Origin: Aurantiochytrium sp. KH105
Taxonomy: Eukaryota > Sar > Bigyra > Thraustochytrida > Thraustochytriidae
Direction of reading: 5' to 3'
Assembly: GCA_003116975.1 (NCBI GenBank)
Contig: BGKB01000031.1
Span: 310,001 to 374,000 of the forward strand
DNA length: 64,000 nt
Shown here: piece after piece, positions 16,951 through 26,700 of the stretch
Numbering within the stretch: the stretch's first letter is position 1
Layout: every line of letters starts with the position of its first letter
Position numbers and translations under genes: made by a program
The notes under the pieces: generated by a model
Told to the model about the DNA's origin: nothing
Database searches by the model: none
Seen by the model: the letters and a program-made list of their open reading frames with translations, nothing else

Positions 16951-19803
16951 ATGGACCTTGACAACCTGCTGCGCGAACTGGTGACGCGCGCCCTCGCCGC
17001 GGGTGACCCGTTTGCTGGGACGTGGATGGCCGCGGACCAAAGACGCGATGGGTTTGCGACGGAGACGCGGCGACTTCTGGCGGCCTCGTCGCCAACACCA
17101 GAAGGAGCGGATGAGGAGGTCTGCTTCTGCTGCCACCCCAGCAAGTGGGAGCCCTATGTCACCACAGACGAAGACGAGCCCGTGTCGCTGAGTTTGACTC
17201 CCGTCTGGTGCTACAATCTCGATAACCGCTTCAAATGCCGACTCGACACCGTTTGGGTCCGAAGCATGGATTGTCTCGTCTACCTGGGTGCCTGCGCGAT
17301 TGTGACCCCGATTGCACTTGTCACAACGCCTTTCTGCATCCCTTCCATTCCGGATGATGACGAAGAAGCCTGCGCCATTTATTGCCGGAGCGGCCAGGAG
17401 ATCCACTTTTCCTCCGCTATGGCGGACTGCGCGGCCTCGACCACGGCGCTCATGTTGACGCTTCCAATCTGCCCAATCCTTTGCGTAACACCCATTGGTC
17501 TCGGTGTCTTGCGCGCCATCCAAGGCACGAGCGGACTTGCTTTGCACACAGGACGAAAGGCCTTCGAGGCACTCACGTGCAGCAAATACGGTTCAGTAGG
17601 AGAGGCGCTTGCGCCGCTCTCCGAAACCTCGCAAGTGCGCGAAGAGCTCGCAAAGGCCGTGATCCACTGGGATCCGCGGCACCATGCCATCAGCGTTTCC
17701 CATCCGCGCAGAGGCTACGTAAAGCTTGCAATTCTGGATAATTTGCCCCCTCTTCGCGTACATTCGAGTCTTCTTCTCATGGTTACGGAACTCGATCCAG
17801 GCGAGATTCAAGATGGTCTTTACGTCCGGAACGACCTCGTGATTATCCCTGAACCGCGCTCGACGACTCCCGAGGACAACCTCGCGCTTCCCGACGGTCT
17901 CTGCGTCGATGGCAATACCCTCGTTGCTCGGCTTACGGTGTCCTCCTTTGGCCGCAAAATGCGCTTCAAAAAGGACCTTGTACTACGCCTGGAGAACACA
18001 GAGCCTTTTCATCTCCCCGATGACATGATTGTGGAAGGCAACCTCAATTGCTCCACGTGCAGCGCTCTGGCAGGGCTCCCGTCGTCATGGACCTCGACCA
18101 AATCTCTCAACCTGTCCGGCTGCAACGCGCTCGAGACGCTGCCACCTGGCCTGAGTCTTGTGGAAGGACACTTAGTCCTCATCGAATGCGTCTCTCTGAC
18201 AAGTCTTCCAGAGGGGCTCACCGTCAAGGGCAACCTCGTGCTCCACGGTTGCACGGCACTCGAGGCCCTCCCCGAGGACCTTACAGTTACCGGCGACATT
18301 TTGGCAATAAATTGCAGGTCATTGCGGACGGTTCCTGCTTCAGTGCGCTGCTTGGGATTCGAATTCAATCTTTCCGGCTGCACGGCGCTCTTCTCACTTC
18401 CACTCGAGCCTTTTCAGCAGCCTCGTAGCAATTATCTCATGGTCAACGTGGCTGACACTAGTATTGTCGGCAGCGAGCTCGAGCAGCTGCAAAACGTCGA
18501 GAACGCGGATGTGCGTTTCTTTGTGGGCCATTTTGCTAGCGAAGAAGGCTCCAACGCAATTGAGCTCAGCACGCTCTACGACGTCGCCCGCGAATTCGAC
18601 GTTCAGGCCATCGACCTCGAAAAGTACATTGATGCTGCATACGTGTATGGCGTGCTCAAATTCCTCGGCATGCTGCTCTCGTCGAGCGAGTTTAAAAATG
18701 AAGATTATCGGGACGATCTCAAAGCGCGCGTCAAGGAGATTCTGGAGACCATCATCGCAGACCCAATTTCCCGCGATGAAATCGTCATCCGTATGCTTGA
18801 TGCCACGGACGCCTGTGCGGATAAGCCCATTTGGGCACTTGGGCAGATGCAGCTGGTCGTTGCAATTTCTCACGCCCGCGGGGACCGTGCAAAGCTTCGC
18901 GAGCTTGGTCGGTCCATCATGCGTCTCAATATTGTGCATGAGCACGTGGAAAGCTACATCAATTCGCAGAACAGGGCTGTGGACGACGTTTGCGTGTACC
19001 TGCGTTTCGAAATCGCCTTGCGGGAACCACTAGGACTTCCTGTGTCTTCCAAGGAAATGTTGTATGCCAACCACGTGCAAGTGAGCGACGCAGATATCGA
19101 CAAGGCCAAAAAGGCTGCGCTTGCAATCCCAGAGGAAAAGTTCGAGGCTTGGCTCGCGGCGTGGCCCGAGTGGCAGCGTCAGGGGCGTCTCGAAAAGATC
19201 GTGCCATACCTGGAGCTGCCCCGTTTCGCGTCCGAAGTCGACCCGCAGGCCATCACGGACGCAACGAACCTTCTTGGCGACGTCATTACAGATCCAATCT
19301 ATGTCCTTCCGGATACTTCTAACGTTTGGTCGTACAATGACTTTTGTGCTCACTGGGTTCGCACGGGTCTCGACTTTTCCAATGCCTCCACAGATTTTGC
19401 CGCTGCGCAGCGACTTCAGGATACGGAACCTACGACCGCGGAGAGTCCTCGCCGAGCCTCCTTGGCTCCGCGCCGCGTGTCTCTACGTGCGGGCGCAGAC
19501 GCTTCGGCAGCTCGTCGCCGTAGCTCGCGCATGAGCGAGATTGTTGACGACACCTTATCTACGGTCCTGATGCGGGCCATGTCCACTTGGCTTCCTTCGT
19601 CGGCGTCATCGGTCATCGGGTCAAGTGCTGCTCCAACGCCAGAAGCTACTTTTTCGCGCGATGCGGACGCTCAATTGTCGGTGAGACGCGGCATGGACAG
19701 CGACTCAGAAGAGCATGGCGGCGACTCAGAAGAAGAGGACGACGACGGCGACAAGAGGAGACTCGATTTTCCAGATTATGACAACCTTGAAAGCAAGCCG
19801 TAA
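16951..19803 (+). CDS. LRR protein with NEL-type E3 ubiquitin-ligase domain and N-terminal hydrophobic segments, copy 2
   Basis: 950 residues, intronless, paralog of the divergent neighbour. Order: a cysteine-rich N-terminal region with two hydrophobic segments (about 105-132 with YLGACAIVTPIALVTTPFC, and 161-190 with TALMLTLPICPILCVTPIG) that may enter a membrane. The shared pre-LRR region follows, then about nine leucine-rich repeats (300-495; for example LSGCNALETLPPGL and LHGCTALEALPEDL). The NEL-like domain is about 543-810. MLDATDACADKPIWALGQMQ puts the predicted catalytic cysteine at residue 622 (codon 18814-18816). VDDVCVYLRFEIALREPLGL and WLAAWPEWQRQ match the other NEL landmarks. 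The tail (811-950) is Ser/Arg-rich, then acidic. The membrane segments are absent from copy 1, so the two proteins probably work in different places. E3 activity is inferred. Confidence 0.85.
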   Translation: MDLDNLLRELVTRALAAGDPFAGTWMAADQRRDGFATETRRLLAASSPTPEGADEEVCFCCHPSKWEPYVTTDEDEPVSLSLTPVWCYNLDNRFKCRLDTVWVRSMDCLVYLGACAIVTPIALVTTPFCIPSIPDDDEEACAIYCRSGQEIHFSSAMADCAASTTALMLTLPICPILCVTPIGLGVLRAIQGTSGLALHTGRKAFEALTCSKYGSVGEALAPLSETSQVREELAKAVIHWDPRHHAISVSHPRRGYVKLAILDNLPPLRVHSSLLLMVTELDPGEIQDGLYVRNDLVIIPEPRSTTPEDNLALPDGLCVDGNTLVARLTVSSFGRKMRFKKDLVLRLENTEPFHLPDDMIVEGNLNCSTCSALAGLPSSWTSTKSLNLSGCNALETLPPGLSLVEGHLVLIECVSLTSLPEGLTVKGNLVLHGCTALEALPEDLTVTGDILAINCRSLRTVPASVRCLGFEFNLSGCTALFSLPLEPFQQPRSNYLMVNVADTSIVGSELEQLQNVENADVRFFVGHFASEEGSNAIELSTLYDVAREFDVQAIDLEKYIDAAYVYGVLKFLGMLLSSSEFKNEDYRDDLKARVKEILETIIADPISRDEIVIRMLDATDACADKPIWALGQMQLVVAISHARGDRAKLRELGRSIMRLNIVHEHVESYINSQNRAVDDVCVYLRFEIALREPLGLPVSSKEMLYANHVQVSDADIDKAKKAALAIPEEKFEAWLAAWPEWQRQGRLEKIVPYLELPRFASEVDPQAITDATNLLGDVITDPIYVLPDTSNVWSYNDFCAHWVRTGLDFSNASTDFAAAQRLQDTEPTTAESPRRASLAPRRVSLRAGADASAARRRSSRMSEIVDDTLSTVLMRAMSTWLPSSASSVIGSSAAPTPEATFSRDADAQLSVRRGMDSDSEEHGGDSEEEDDDGDKRRLDFPDYDNLESKP

Positions 19804-20096
19804 CCGCAGGGTCCGACAAAGCAGGCGTCGCATTGCAACACAAATTTGAACATCATCTGATCTTTCCGATTTCCCTCTCTGTCTCTCTCTCTCTTTCTTT
19901 CTCTTTCCACACATGAGCTTTGCCAAGACCACCGTTCATTGCATGCTGGCGGCCGAGTCCTGTCTGGGTGAAAAGTTGGGCCTCGTTTTCTCAGCGTCCT
20001 CAAACTCCTGTTTCTCGAATGCAAAGGAGCGAAGGCGGCACCTCGACAAGTGTCTAGCTTGTTCGCAGCAGGACTTGACAGTGACTTCGATTTCTG

Positions 20097-20102
20097 AATA
20101 AA
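20097..20102 (+). terminator. Polyadenylation signal AATAAA
   Basis: A canonical AATAAA about 295 bases after the stop of NEL copy 2 and 177 bases before the delta-tubulin start. Confidence 0.45.
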
Positions 20103-20175
20103 GACAAAAAATTCAAAAAGTCAATCCAAGAAGGAGAGAAACCCGTTTGCCTGTCTCTTGAGGCGAGCGCGGGCA

Positions 20176-20178
<3 letters not shown>

Positions 20179-20221
<43 letters not shown>
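20179..20221. repeat. (TC)16 followed by (GC)n
   Basis: A perfect dinucleotide run about 60 bases upstream of the delta-tubulin ATG, probably in its 5' UTR. It keeps the frame open upstream, so the real start is taken downstream of it. Confidence 0.9.
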
Positions 20222-20274
20222 TTCACTTTCTGCCCCTTGGCGTAGACCAGGACAGCCTGCACGTGCGTTGCGCG

Positions 20275-21759
20275 ATGGCCGCAGTCGTCTCGGTGCAGAT
20301 CGGTCAGTGCGGCAATCAGCTTGGCGAAGCTGTTCTCGACGCCCTCCACGCGACCTGCATCAAGGGCAACGTCCAGGACTCCACTCCTCCACAAAACGAG
20401 TCATCATCATCTTCTTCTTCGTTGTCTTCGTCTGCCTTCTCAAATGCTCGAGGCGAACGCAGCGGCGCACATGCTGATACAGGCTTGCAACACGCAACTG
20501 ACGCGGCACTACAACGTCGATCAGATGCTCAGATTCGCGCCTTTATAAGCGCAAGACGTCGTCGCGAGGTCTTCTTTCACGCCAACTCTAAACTCGACGA
20601 ACAAGAAGAGATCGTGCTCGAGGAGCTCCGTCGAGACACTGACGCGAGCTCTCGAAAACCACCCCGACTGCCAGACCGCCGCGTTGCTCGTGCAGTCCTG
20701 GTCGACATGGAGCCTCGCGTTGTTGATTCTTGCGTCGCGCGACGAGGACTTTGGCGCTACGCGCCCGGGCGAAGACTCACATTTGAGGGCGGCTCCGGAA
20801 ACAATTGGGCGCAAGGTTTTGTGCAAAATGGCCCGCTCGTCGCCTCGCGCTGTGTAGAAATGCTGAGACGCGAAGCCGAGGCCGCCGATAGTCTGAGTGG
20901 CTTCCTCCTTATGCAGAGCGTTGCGGGTGGGACAGGGTCTGGCGTTGGATCTCATGTGACGCAAGTCCTTCGCGACGAGTTTCCTGGCGCTTCGGTGGCA
21001 AACGTTGTAGTTTGGCCACACAAATTGGGCGAGGTTGTCGTTCAAAACTATAACGCCATTCTCACACTTGCAGAACTTCAGCACACCTCGCATGGCATCA
21101 TTAATTTGTTTAATGACGAGGCACGGGCAGTCTGTCAGCGAGCCCTACGAGTCGAGCGCCCTGAGATGCAGCATCTCAACCGGGTTCTTGCGCGCGATCT
21201 CTGCGCGAGCGCTCTTATTCCGTCGCGAAGTACCGATTCGAGCTGTCGCTGGCGCGACGATGACATTCTTGATGCCTCTGTGCGTGAGCTGTGCGTTCGC
21301 CCGGCGCTCAATTGTTTACGCGCGGCAATTGTACCACAATTATCCGAGGAAGCTGTCTCCTTTTCGTCGTTTTCCTGGGCTGCGCTTGGGAAAGAGGCCG
21401 CGACGAACGCACGAAAAAACTTTCGTGGAACTATTGCTGCAACCTTTACATACCGAGGCAAGGGCGCGAGACTAGCAGCAACAGAGGCCGGGCCTTATTA
21501 TGAGCAAAGAACTCGCTACGACGAGTCGAGCTCGCCGTTGCAAGGAATTGAAAAGACGATCGCATGCTTGAGCAACTCGGCGAGTATTGCGGACCCTGTG
21601 CACGCGGCTCTCGCGCGTGCGAATCGGATGTTTGCCGTGGATGCCTACATGCACGAGTACGCGCGAGCGGGCCTCGAGCGCGATAGCATTCGCGAATCTC
21701 TCATCCGTGTGCAGCAGCTCGCTCAGGACTATGACGCAGCGGTCGGTCCAGACACTTGA
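20275..21759 (+). CDS. TUBD1: Delta-tubulin
   Basis: 494 residues from the ATG at 20275. Seen: the N-terminal VSVQIGQCGNQLGEAVLDAL, GSGNNWAQGF where alpha- and beta-tubulins have a different G-rich turn, the tubulin signature MQSVAGGTGSGVGSHVTQVL, and HTSHGIINLFNDEA. GNNWA and the GGTGSG motif with LRDEFPG point to the delta class. Family knowledge: delta-tubulin is needed for triplet microtubules of centrioles and basal bodies and is kept only in lineages with such flagella. A Ser-rich insert (about residues 44-60) and another low-complexity stretch make it a little longer than the human protein (about 453). The frame runs upstream through the TC repeat, which I treat as untranslated. Confidence 0.92.
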   Translation: MAAVVSVQIGQCGNQLGEAVLDALHATCIKGNVQDSTPPQNESSSSSSSLSSSAFSNARGERSGAHADTGLQHATDAALQRRSDAQIRAFISARRRREVFFHANSKLDEQEEIVLEELRRDTDASSRKPPRLPDRRVARAVLVDMEPRVVDSCVARRGLWRYAPGRRLTFEGGSGNNWAQGFVQNGPLVASRCVEMLRREAEAADSLSGFLLMQSVAGGTGSGVGSHVTQVLRDEFPGASVANVVVWPHKLGEVVVQNYNAILTLAELQHTSHGIINLFNDEARAVCQRALRVERPEMQHLNRVLARDLCASALIPSRSTDSSCRWRDDDILDASVRELCVRPALNCLRAAIVPQLSEEAVSFSSFSWAALGKEAATNARKNFRGTIAATFTYRGKGARLAATEAGPYYEQRTRYDESSSPLQGIEKTIACLSNSASIADPVHAALARANRMFAVDAYMHEYARAGLERDSIRESLIRVQQLAQDYDAAVGPDT

Positions 21760-22107
21760 GCAAAAAAGGTCAGGACAACTTGTAAAATATGAAAATTACG
21801 TGTGCACGCATGCACGCACCCAAGAAAGCACGCACCCAAGCAAGCACGCCACCACCAAAGCGCGCAAAAGTTTCTCCTTCCCTGCCTTGCTTTGAAAGTC
21901 GTGTGCGCCAACTGTGGGGTCTGTGTGGGGGGGCGCGGAGTCCATCACTCGAGGTCACACCCTTCTCAGGCCCTTTCTTCCCCGGGCCCAACCCTCCCAT
22001 AGAAATCGATGGGAATCACCCGTCGTTCCCCAGGCAAAACGCAAAGCCTTCATGGCCCGGTGGATGTGCGCGCATGAAGCAGCGAGAGAACGAGTGACAT
22101 TGTGCGA
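21760..22107. other. Intergenic, no gene seen
   Basis: 348 bases with imperfect GCACGCACCCAAGAAA-like repeats (about 21800-21860) and a small perfect hairpin (TCCCAT, 8-base loop, ATGGGA) at 21996-22015 upstream of the next start. Confidence 0.55.
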
Positions 22108-23655
22108 ATGGGTGCGTCCGCATCCGTTGCCGATGGCGATGAGGCTCTTGTGGAGATCGCACAGCATCTGACGCCTGAAGCTATCCAAGAGCGCCCCTTT
22201 TACGTTCTGCTCTGTCCCGATGAAGTCGAGCGAGACCGGGTTTGGGCGCAGGCACATGCCCTCAAGTACGATTGCCATGTTGACGGGAGCGTCTCCGAGG
22301 AAGAAGGCGCGTCATGCGCTCGTGCGACCGCCGTGACCCAGGCGCTTCTCGACGGTCAGAGCAACATGGAAACTCTACAGACGCTGTATAACGATTTCGG
22401 AAGTACAAACTTGGCTGATATCTTCATTGGAGCAGTCGTTTCTGGAACTTTGAAAGGTGCTTTCGACGTGAACGAGGTGACGGCCAGTCGAGCAGCTCTT
22501 GCTGCTGACCTAGCAATGCAAATGGGCTTGGCGTTTGCGGCCGGGGGCGGCCCTCCGGGCATTGCAGTCGCTGCTGGAGCTGTTGCATTCAACGTGGCAG
22601 CTGGCGTTGCACTCAACGGCATGTTTGGCTCCGAAGGCAATTGCGCCGAAGTCCTCATTTACGACTCTTGCGTGACATGCCGAGCATACAAAGGTTCTGA
22701 CACACTAAAGTTCATTCCCTATTGGAAAGAACGTCTCGGCTCCTGCGATGGCTCGCTCTTGATAAGTGCCGGACAGCGTTGCTCAGAGAGCTTTCAGGTA
22801 GACCTTTCTGTAAAGGGTGCCGATGGCGTGCTTCGTCTCGACTCAGTGCATTGCCATGATCTCATCTTTGTTGCGACAGTGCAAGACGACTGCACGCACG
22901 TAGTTTGGTGCAAAGGCTCCTTCTCCGAGCCGGCACAGCGAGGAAAGACTGCAATTTATAAACTCAAGCATGGTCTTTCGAAGCGAGACATGTTGAGCTC
23001 GAGTTTGTCTCATGGCCAAGAAACAATGGAAACTTTGTCAAAGCGTATTGCAGAGGACTTGGGGGCTCCCGCGCAGCGCGCATTCTACAGCGCGTTACGC
23101 AGCGTCGATGCCAAAGTTGCCATGCTCACTCCTCAAACGATTTGCAGCTCAAAAAGTTCCGCTGTCGCAAAAGAACTCGGAGATCTCATTGAAACCATCG
23201 GAAACACGAGCGATGTAGCGGGAAAGGCTGAGACCGTCATCGAGCAAGCTGCTTTGGTCGGGAAGAAGATTGCGAATGGGGACCTTACTCAAGCCAGAGG
23301 CATCATCACAGGTATCTGCGCAGAGAGTCAAGAGGCCGTCAGCGCAGGCATGACGGCCGCCAAGGCTCAGGCAGCAGCAATTCCTGTCACGGAAGTGGTG
23401 CAAGCCCAAAGTGCAAACGTGTCGGGCCTTGCGGTACGAACAGAGGGAGCGCTGCAAAGCACAATTGAGGATTGTAAACAGAATTTCGATGCGGCCATCC
23501 AGAGCGCGACCGCCACTGCAGACCATATCGAGAAAGACATAATCCCTGACGCGCTGGCGAAGGGCGAAAAGATGGCCAACAATCTGCGCGATCGAATCTC
23601 GGACGTGTCCAAGACTCAAGCCGAGAAATTGTTCAACAGGATACCTAAATTATAG
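22108..23655 (+). CDS. Hypothetical protein with predicted N-myristoylation site
   Basis: 515 residues. The first ATG is 22108 (the frame opens with a GTG two codons earlier) and gives MGASASVADG, a good N-myristoylation signal (Gly2, Ser6). I do not recognise the family. Residues about 137-172 are Gly/Ala-rich and hydrophobic (FAAGGGPPGIAVAAGAVAFN) and could insert in a membrane. The middle has beta-rich sequence with several cysteines. The C-terminal 180 residues are Ala/Lys/Glu helices without strict heptads (for example KAQAAAIPVTEVVQAQSAN), similar in feel to apolipoprotein or LEA-type amphipathic helices. It is convergent with the ankyrin gene, with 81 bases between stops. A peripheral membrane role is inferred only from the N-terminus and helices. 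Confidence 0.75.
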   Translation: MGASASVADGDEALVEIAQHLTPEAIQERPFYVLLCPDEVERDRVWAQAHALKYDCHVDGSVSEEEGASCARATAVTQALLDGQSNMETLQTLYNDFGSTNLADIFIGAVVSGTLKGAFDVNEVTASRAALAADLAMQMGLAFAAGGGPPGIAVAAGAVAFNVAAGVALNGMFGSEGNCAEVLIYDSCVTCRAYKGSDTLKFIPYWKERLGSCDGSLLISAGQRCSESFQVDLSVKGADGVLRLDSVHCHDLIFVATVQDDCTHVVWCKGSFSEPAQRGKTAIYKLKHGLSKRDMLSSSLSHGQETMETLSKRIAEDLGAPAQRAFYSALRSVDAKVAMLTPQTICSSKSSAVAKELGDLIETIGNTSDVAGKAETVIEQAALVGKKIANGDLTQARGIITGICAESQEAVSAGMTAAKAQAAAIPVTEVVQAQSANVSGLAVRTEGALQSTIEDCKQNFDAAIQSATATADHIEKDIIPDALAKGEKMANNLRDRISDVSKTQAEKLFNRIPKL

Positions 23656-23736
23656 CATAGCTGACACACATCGTCAACCTGAGTCAGGTCATACAGTTTC
23701 AGTTTCATGGAAAGAAAAAATGTAAAGTTGCTCCTC

Positions 23737-26700
23737 TCAGGAATCATCTTCTTGCGCGGGCACTTCGGTGCCTCCCTCCGGAGTAGCGTCCTCTGAAACG
23801 TCCTCGTGGGCAACGAAGTAGGTCACAACCTCGTCAGAGGCAAGCTCGAGTGCGGACGCGCCACTCTCGTCGCGCGCATTCTTGTCTGCGCCCAAACCTA
23901 CGAGGATCTCGATGCAGGGAATGCAACCACCCGCGCAGGCGATATGCAACAAAGATGTCGTCTTGGACTCATCGGTTTCGTCTACCTTCAGCGCGGTAGC
24001 TGTCGGCAGATTCCGGTCGACTTCGCAGAGGAAACTAAGACACTCTGCCTTGCCTGCCTTGGTTGCAAGAACTGCCAGATGTCGCACGAGACTTGCGTCA
24101 GCACTTTCAATGCCCAAGACCGCAAGGATCTCGGGCACGTCGAGCGTTTCAGCAGAGCAGGCAATGGTTGCCAAGGAGTCGACATCGATCTCGCGAGGTG
24201 CTCCGGTTTCTGCATCGTGTTCACTTTTCGCGATTCGGAGAAACGCTGCGAGAACTGGAGCGCTTCCGCTCTGGGCGGCTAGCTCGAGATCGCGATCGAA
24301 GTCTAGCACCTCGGGGCGAGCCCTGAGGAGGGCGTCAACAATACCAATGCAACCCACGGCAATGGCCTCTTCAAATATCTTGCGGAATCCCAACTGGCGC
24401 ACAATTGTTTTCTCGTCGGGATTATCGTTCTTGGCATCACCATCCTGATTTTCGGATTCCTCCCCATCAGCTTCTGCTTGCACATCACCATCTCTGCTCT
24501 CGTGATTTTGCGATGCTTTGTTTGCGTTGCGAATCAGCTCAAGAGACGAATCCAGAAGGAGGTCAAATCCCACATCGAACTCCTTGGCCACGGCCACGAG
24601 CGCAAGCCCGTGTAAATCTTCTGCAGTGCACTGGCAGCGCCTCAACAAAAGTTCGAGACAGGCTTCATGCGAATTGGCTGTAGCGAGATGAAGAGAGGAC
24701 CGTCCTTTGGCGTCAGGAAGTCGAGCGTTGGCTTTGCTTTCCTTATCCGTCTTTAGAATACATTTGAGAATTGCAGCCGACCCGCTTGCTGCTGCGACGT
24801 GGACGGGAAGCTGGCCCTCTTTGTTTGCAAGGGTCAAACATGCAACGAGATGAGCGAGGAGATCGGAAGCTCCAGCAGCAATGGACGGATTGCTGCAAGC
24901 CACGTGCAGAGGAGAGTCACCTGCATAGTTGAGTACTGTAGGTTCCAGACCCAGCTGTAGCAGCCGCGGAATTGATCGAAGGGCGCAGGTGTGGGCAGCG
25001 CTGTGGAGCAATGTATTGCCTTCTTTATCGCGAACAGCGCCTAGCACAAGATTGGAGGACTGCAGGGTGCGAAGCAGATTGCCGGTGAGACAGTCCTTGG
25101 CACAAAGCTCGTGAAGCGCCGTAACACCGGCTCCGTCAGGCTCGGAGAGACAGTCTCCAAGATCTGCCTTGGCTCGCTTGAGTAGCAGCTCGAGAACCTT
25201 TTCGCTATGGGCAGCGTAATGAAAGACGTTTTTGCCAAAGGAATCGTGCTGGTTGGCAATGAGATCTGGGTTTGCGACGAGGCGGATAATGTCGACAGCA
25301 CCAGCGCTTGCTGCTGCCATGAGAACAGATAGGCCCGATTCAGGATCCTGGTACTCGACGGGGAAGCCAGCTTCAACGGCGGCACGAGTTTTGAGAAAAG
25401 CGCGATCCCCTCGCGTGCGGATAACGTGCACAAGCTTTTCCGGTCCGTCAAGAATGCGTTTGAGCTCGTCGTCAGTGACCGCATCATTCTCAATATCAAT
25501 TTGCCATCCACTTGCGAGAAGCTCGGCACACTCATCCTCGTCGACTTGAACGGCAACCTTCCACGGTGTGCGGCCTCGAAGGTCTTGCTTGTGCACATCG
25601 GCTTTTGCAACGTCCACGAGATAACGCACAATGTCAGTCAGGCCGCGAGCAGCCGCCATGTGAAGTGGCGTGGCGCCGTGGCGGTCCGCAAGATTGACGT
25701 CGGCGTGGCCAGCCTCTACGAGACTCTGAACGAGCTCGATGCTTGGGGCGCTCCCGGCGATGGCAAGGTGGAGCGGGGCGCGATTATCTGGGTCTTCGGG
25801 TGCCACTTGGTTGGCGTCCTGCTCGCAAAGAAGCAGCGGGAGGATGAGCGCCACAAGACCTGCTTCACATGCATCGTGCAGAATAGTCCTGCCCTCGGAA
25901 GAAACCTTGCAGCGTTTGGAGAGAAGTAGTTCCGCAATTTCGACGTGGCCGCCTCGAGTGGCAAGCATGACTCCTGTTTCTCTCGCGTCATTCTCGTGAT
26001 CGATGTCGAGGCCCCACTTGATGGCTTTGCGCACGAGCTTACGGTATCCGAATCGACAGGCAATGGTGAGCACCGAGTCTCCGTTGATATCCTCCATGTC
26101 GACGCAGCTTTCAAGCTCGTGGAGGTCTTCCACCTCTTGCCGACGTCCAAGCCGGGCCTGAAAGAAGATATCTGTAAGCTTTTCGTCAAGAGCAGCAGCC
26201 GTGCGTTTCCGCGCCAAGCGGCCACGCACGATGCGTTGAATGTCAATTGCGGCCCAGAATTGACACGTACAAAGCCTTCGAGCCCGAATGAAACGAACGC
26301 GTGCGCGGCCATACAACCATCCTCTGCACACGCGCTGGATGCTCAGCGCCATGGCTTCTCGGACAAGCTCCTCATGCTCGTTCTGGATTTTGCCAATGCG
26401 CATCCTACAAGCCACGCCACGCGCGATTCCCTGCATTAGGACTGCTGCACGAACCTGATCACGTTGCAAGACGCGATTTTGCATGCGGATACGTTGAGCA
26501 TACGCCGAGACGCATCGCCAGGCACATTGTATACGCACTGCGCTCATTCGTGCTCTGCGATGCTGAAGCGCTCTTGCCTTTTGCTTGCCGAGATGCCACA
26601 TGCGGTAAGAAGCTTGAATGGTGACAGTTGCGCGCAGGATGCGCTCTGCATTTTGACGGTCACGCAAGGCAGCCACCGTGCGCGCAGAGATGACTCGACG

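Larger units (their letters stand above)
19804..20274. other. 3' UTR of NEL copy 2 and 5' UTR of delta-tubulin
   Basis: A tandem gene spacer with an AATAAA at 20097-20102, about 295 bases after the NEL stop, and a (TC)16 run at 20179-20210 followed by (GC)n just before the delta-tubulin start. No separate gene seen. Confidence 0.6.

Noticed and set aside
13677-19803. Bacterial contamination or a misassembled bacterial insert carrying the NEL genes
   Set aside because: Both flanks are eukaryotic genes, base composition and intergenic arrays match the rest of the window, and there are no bacterial neighbours or ribosome-binding sites. Read-level checking would still be decisive.
19913-20101. 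Small frame after NEL copy 2
   Set aside because: It sits between the NEL stop and the AATAAA at 20097, so it is most likely 3' UTR.
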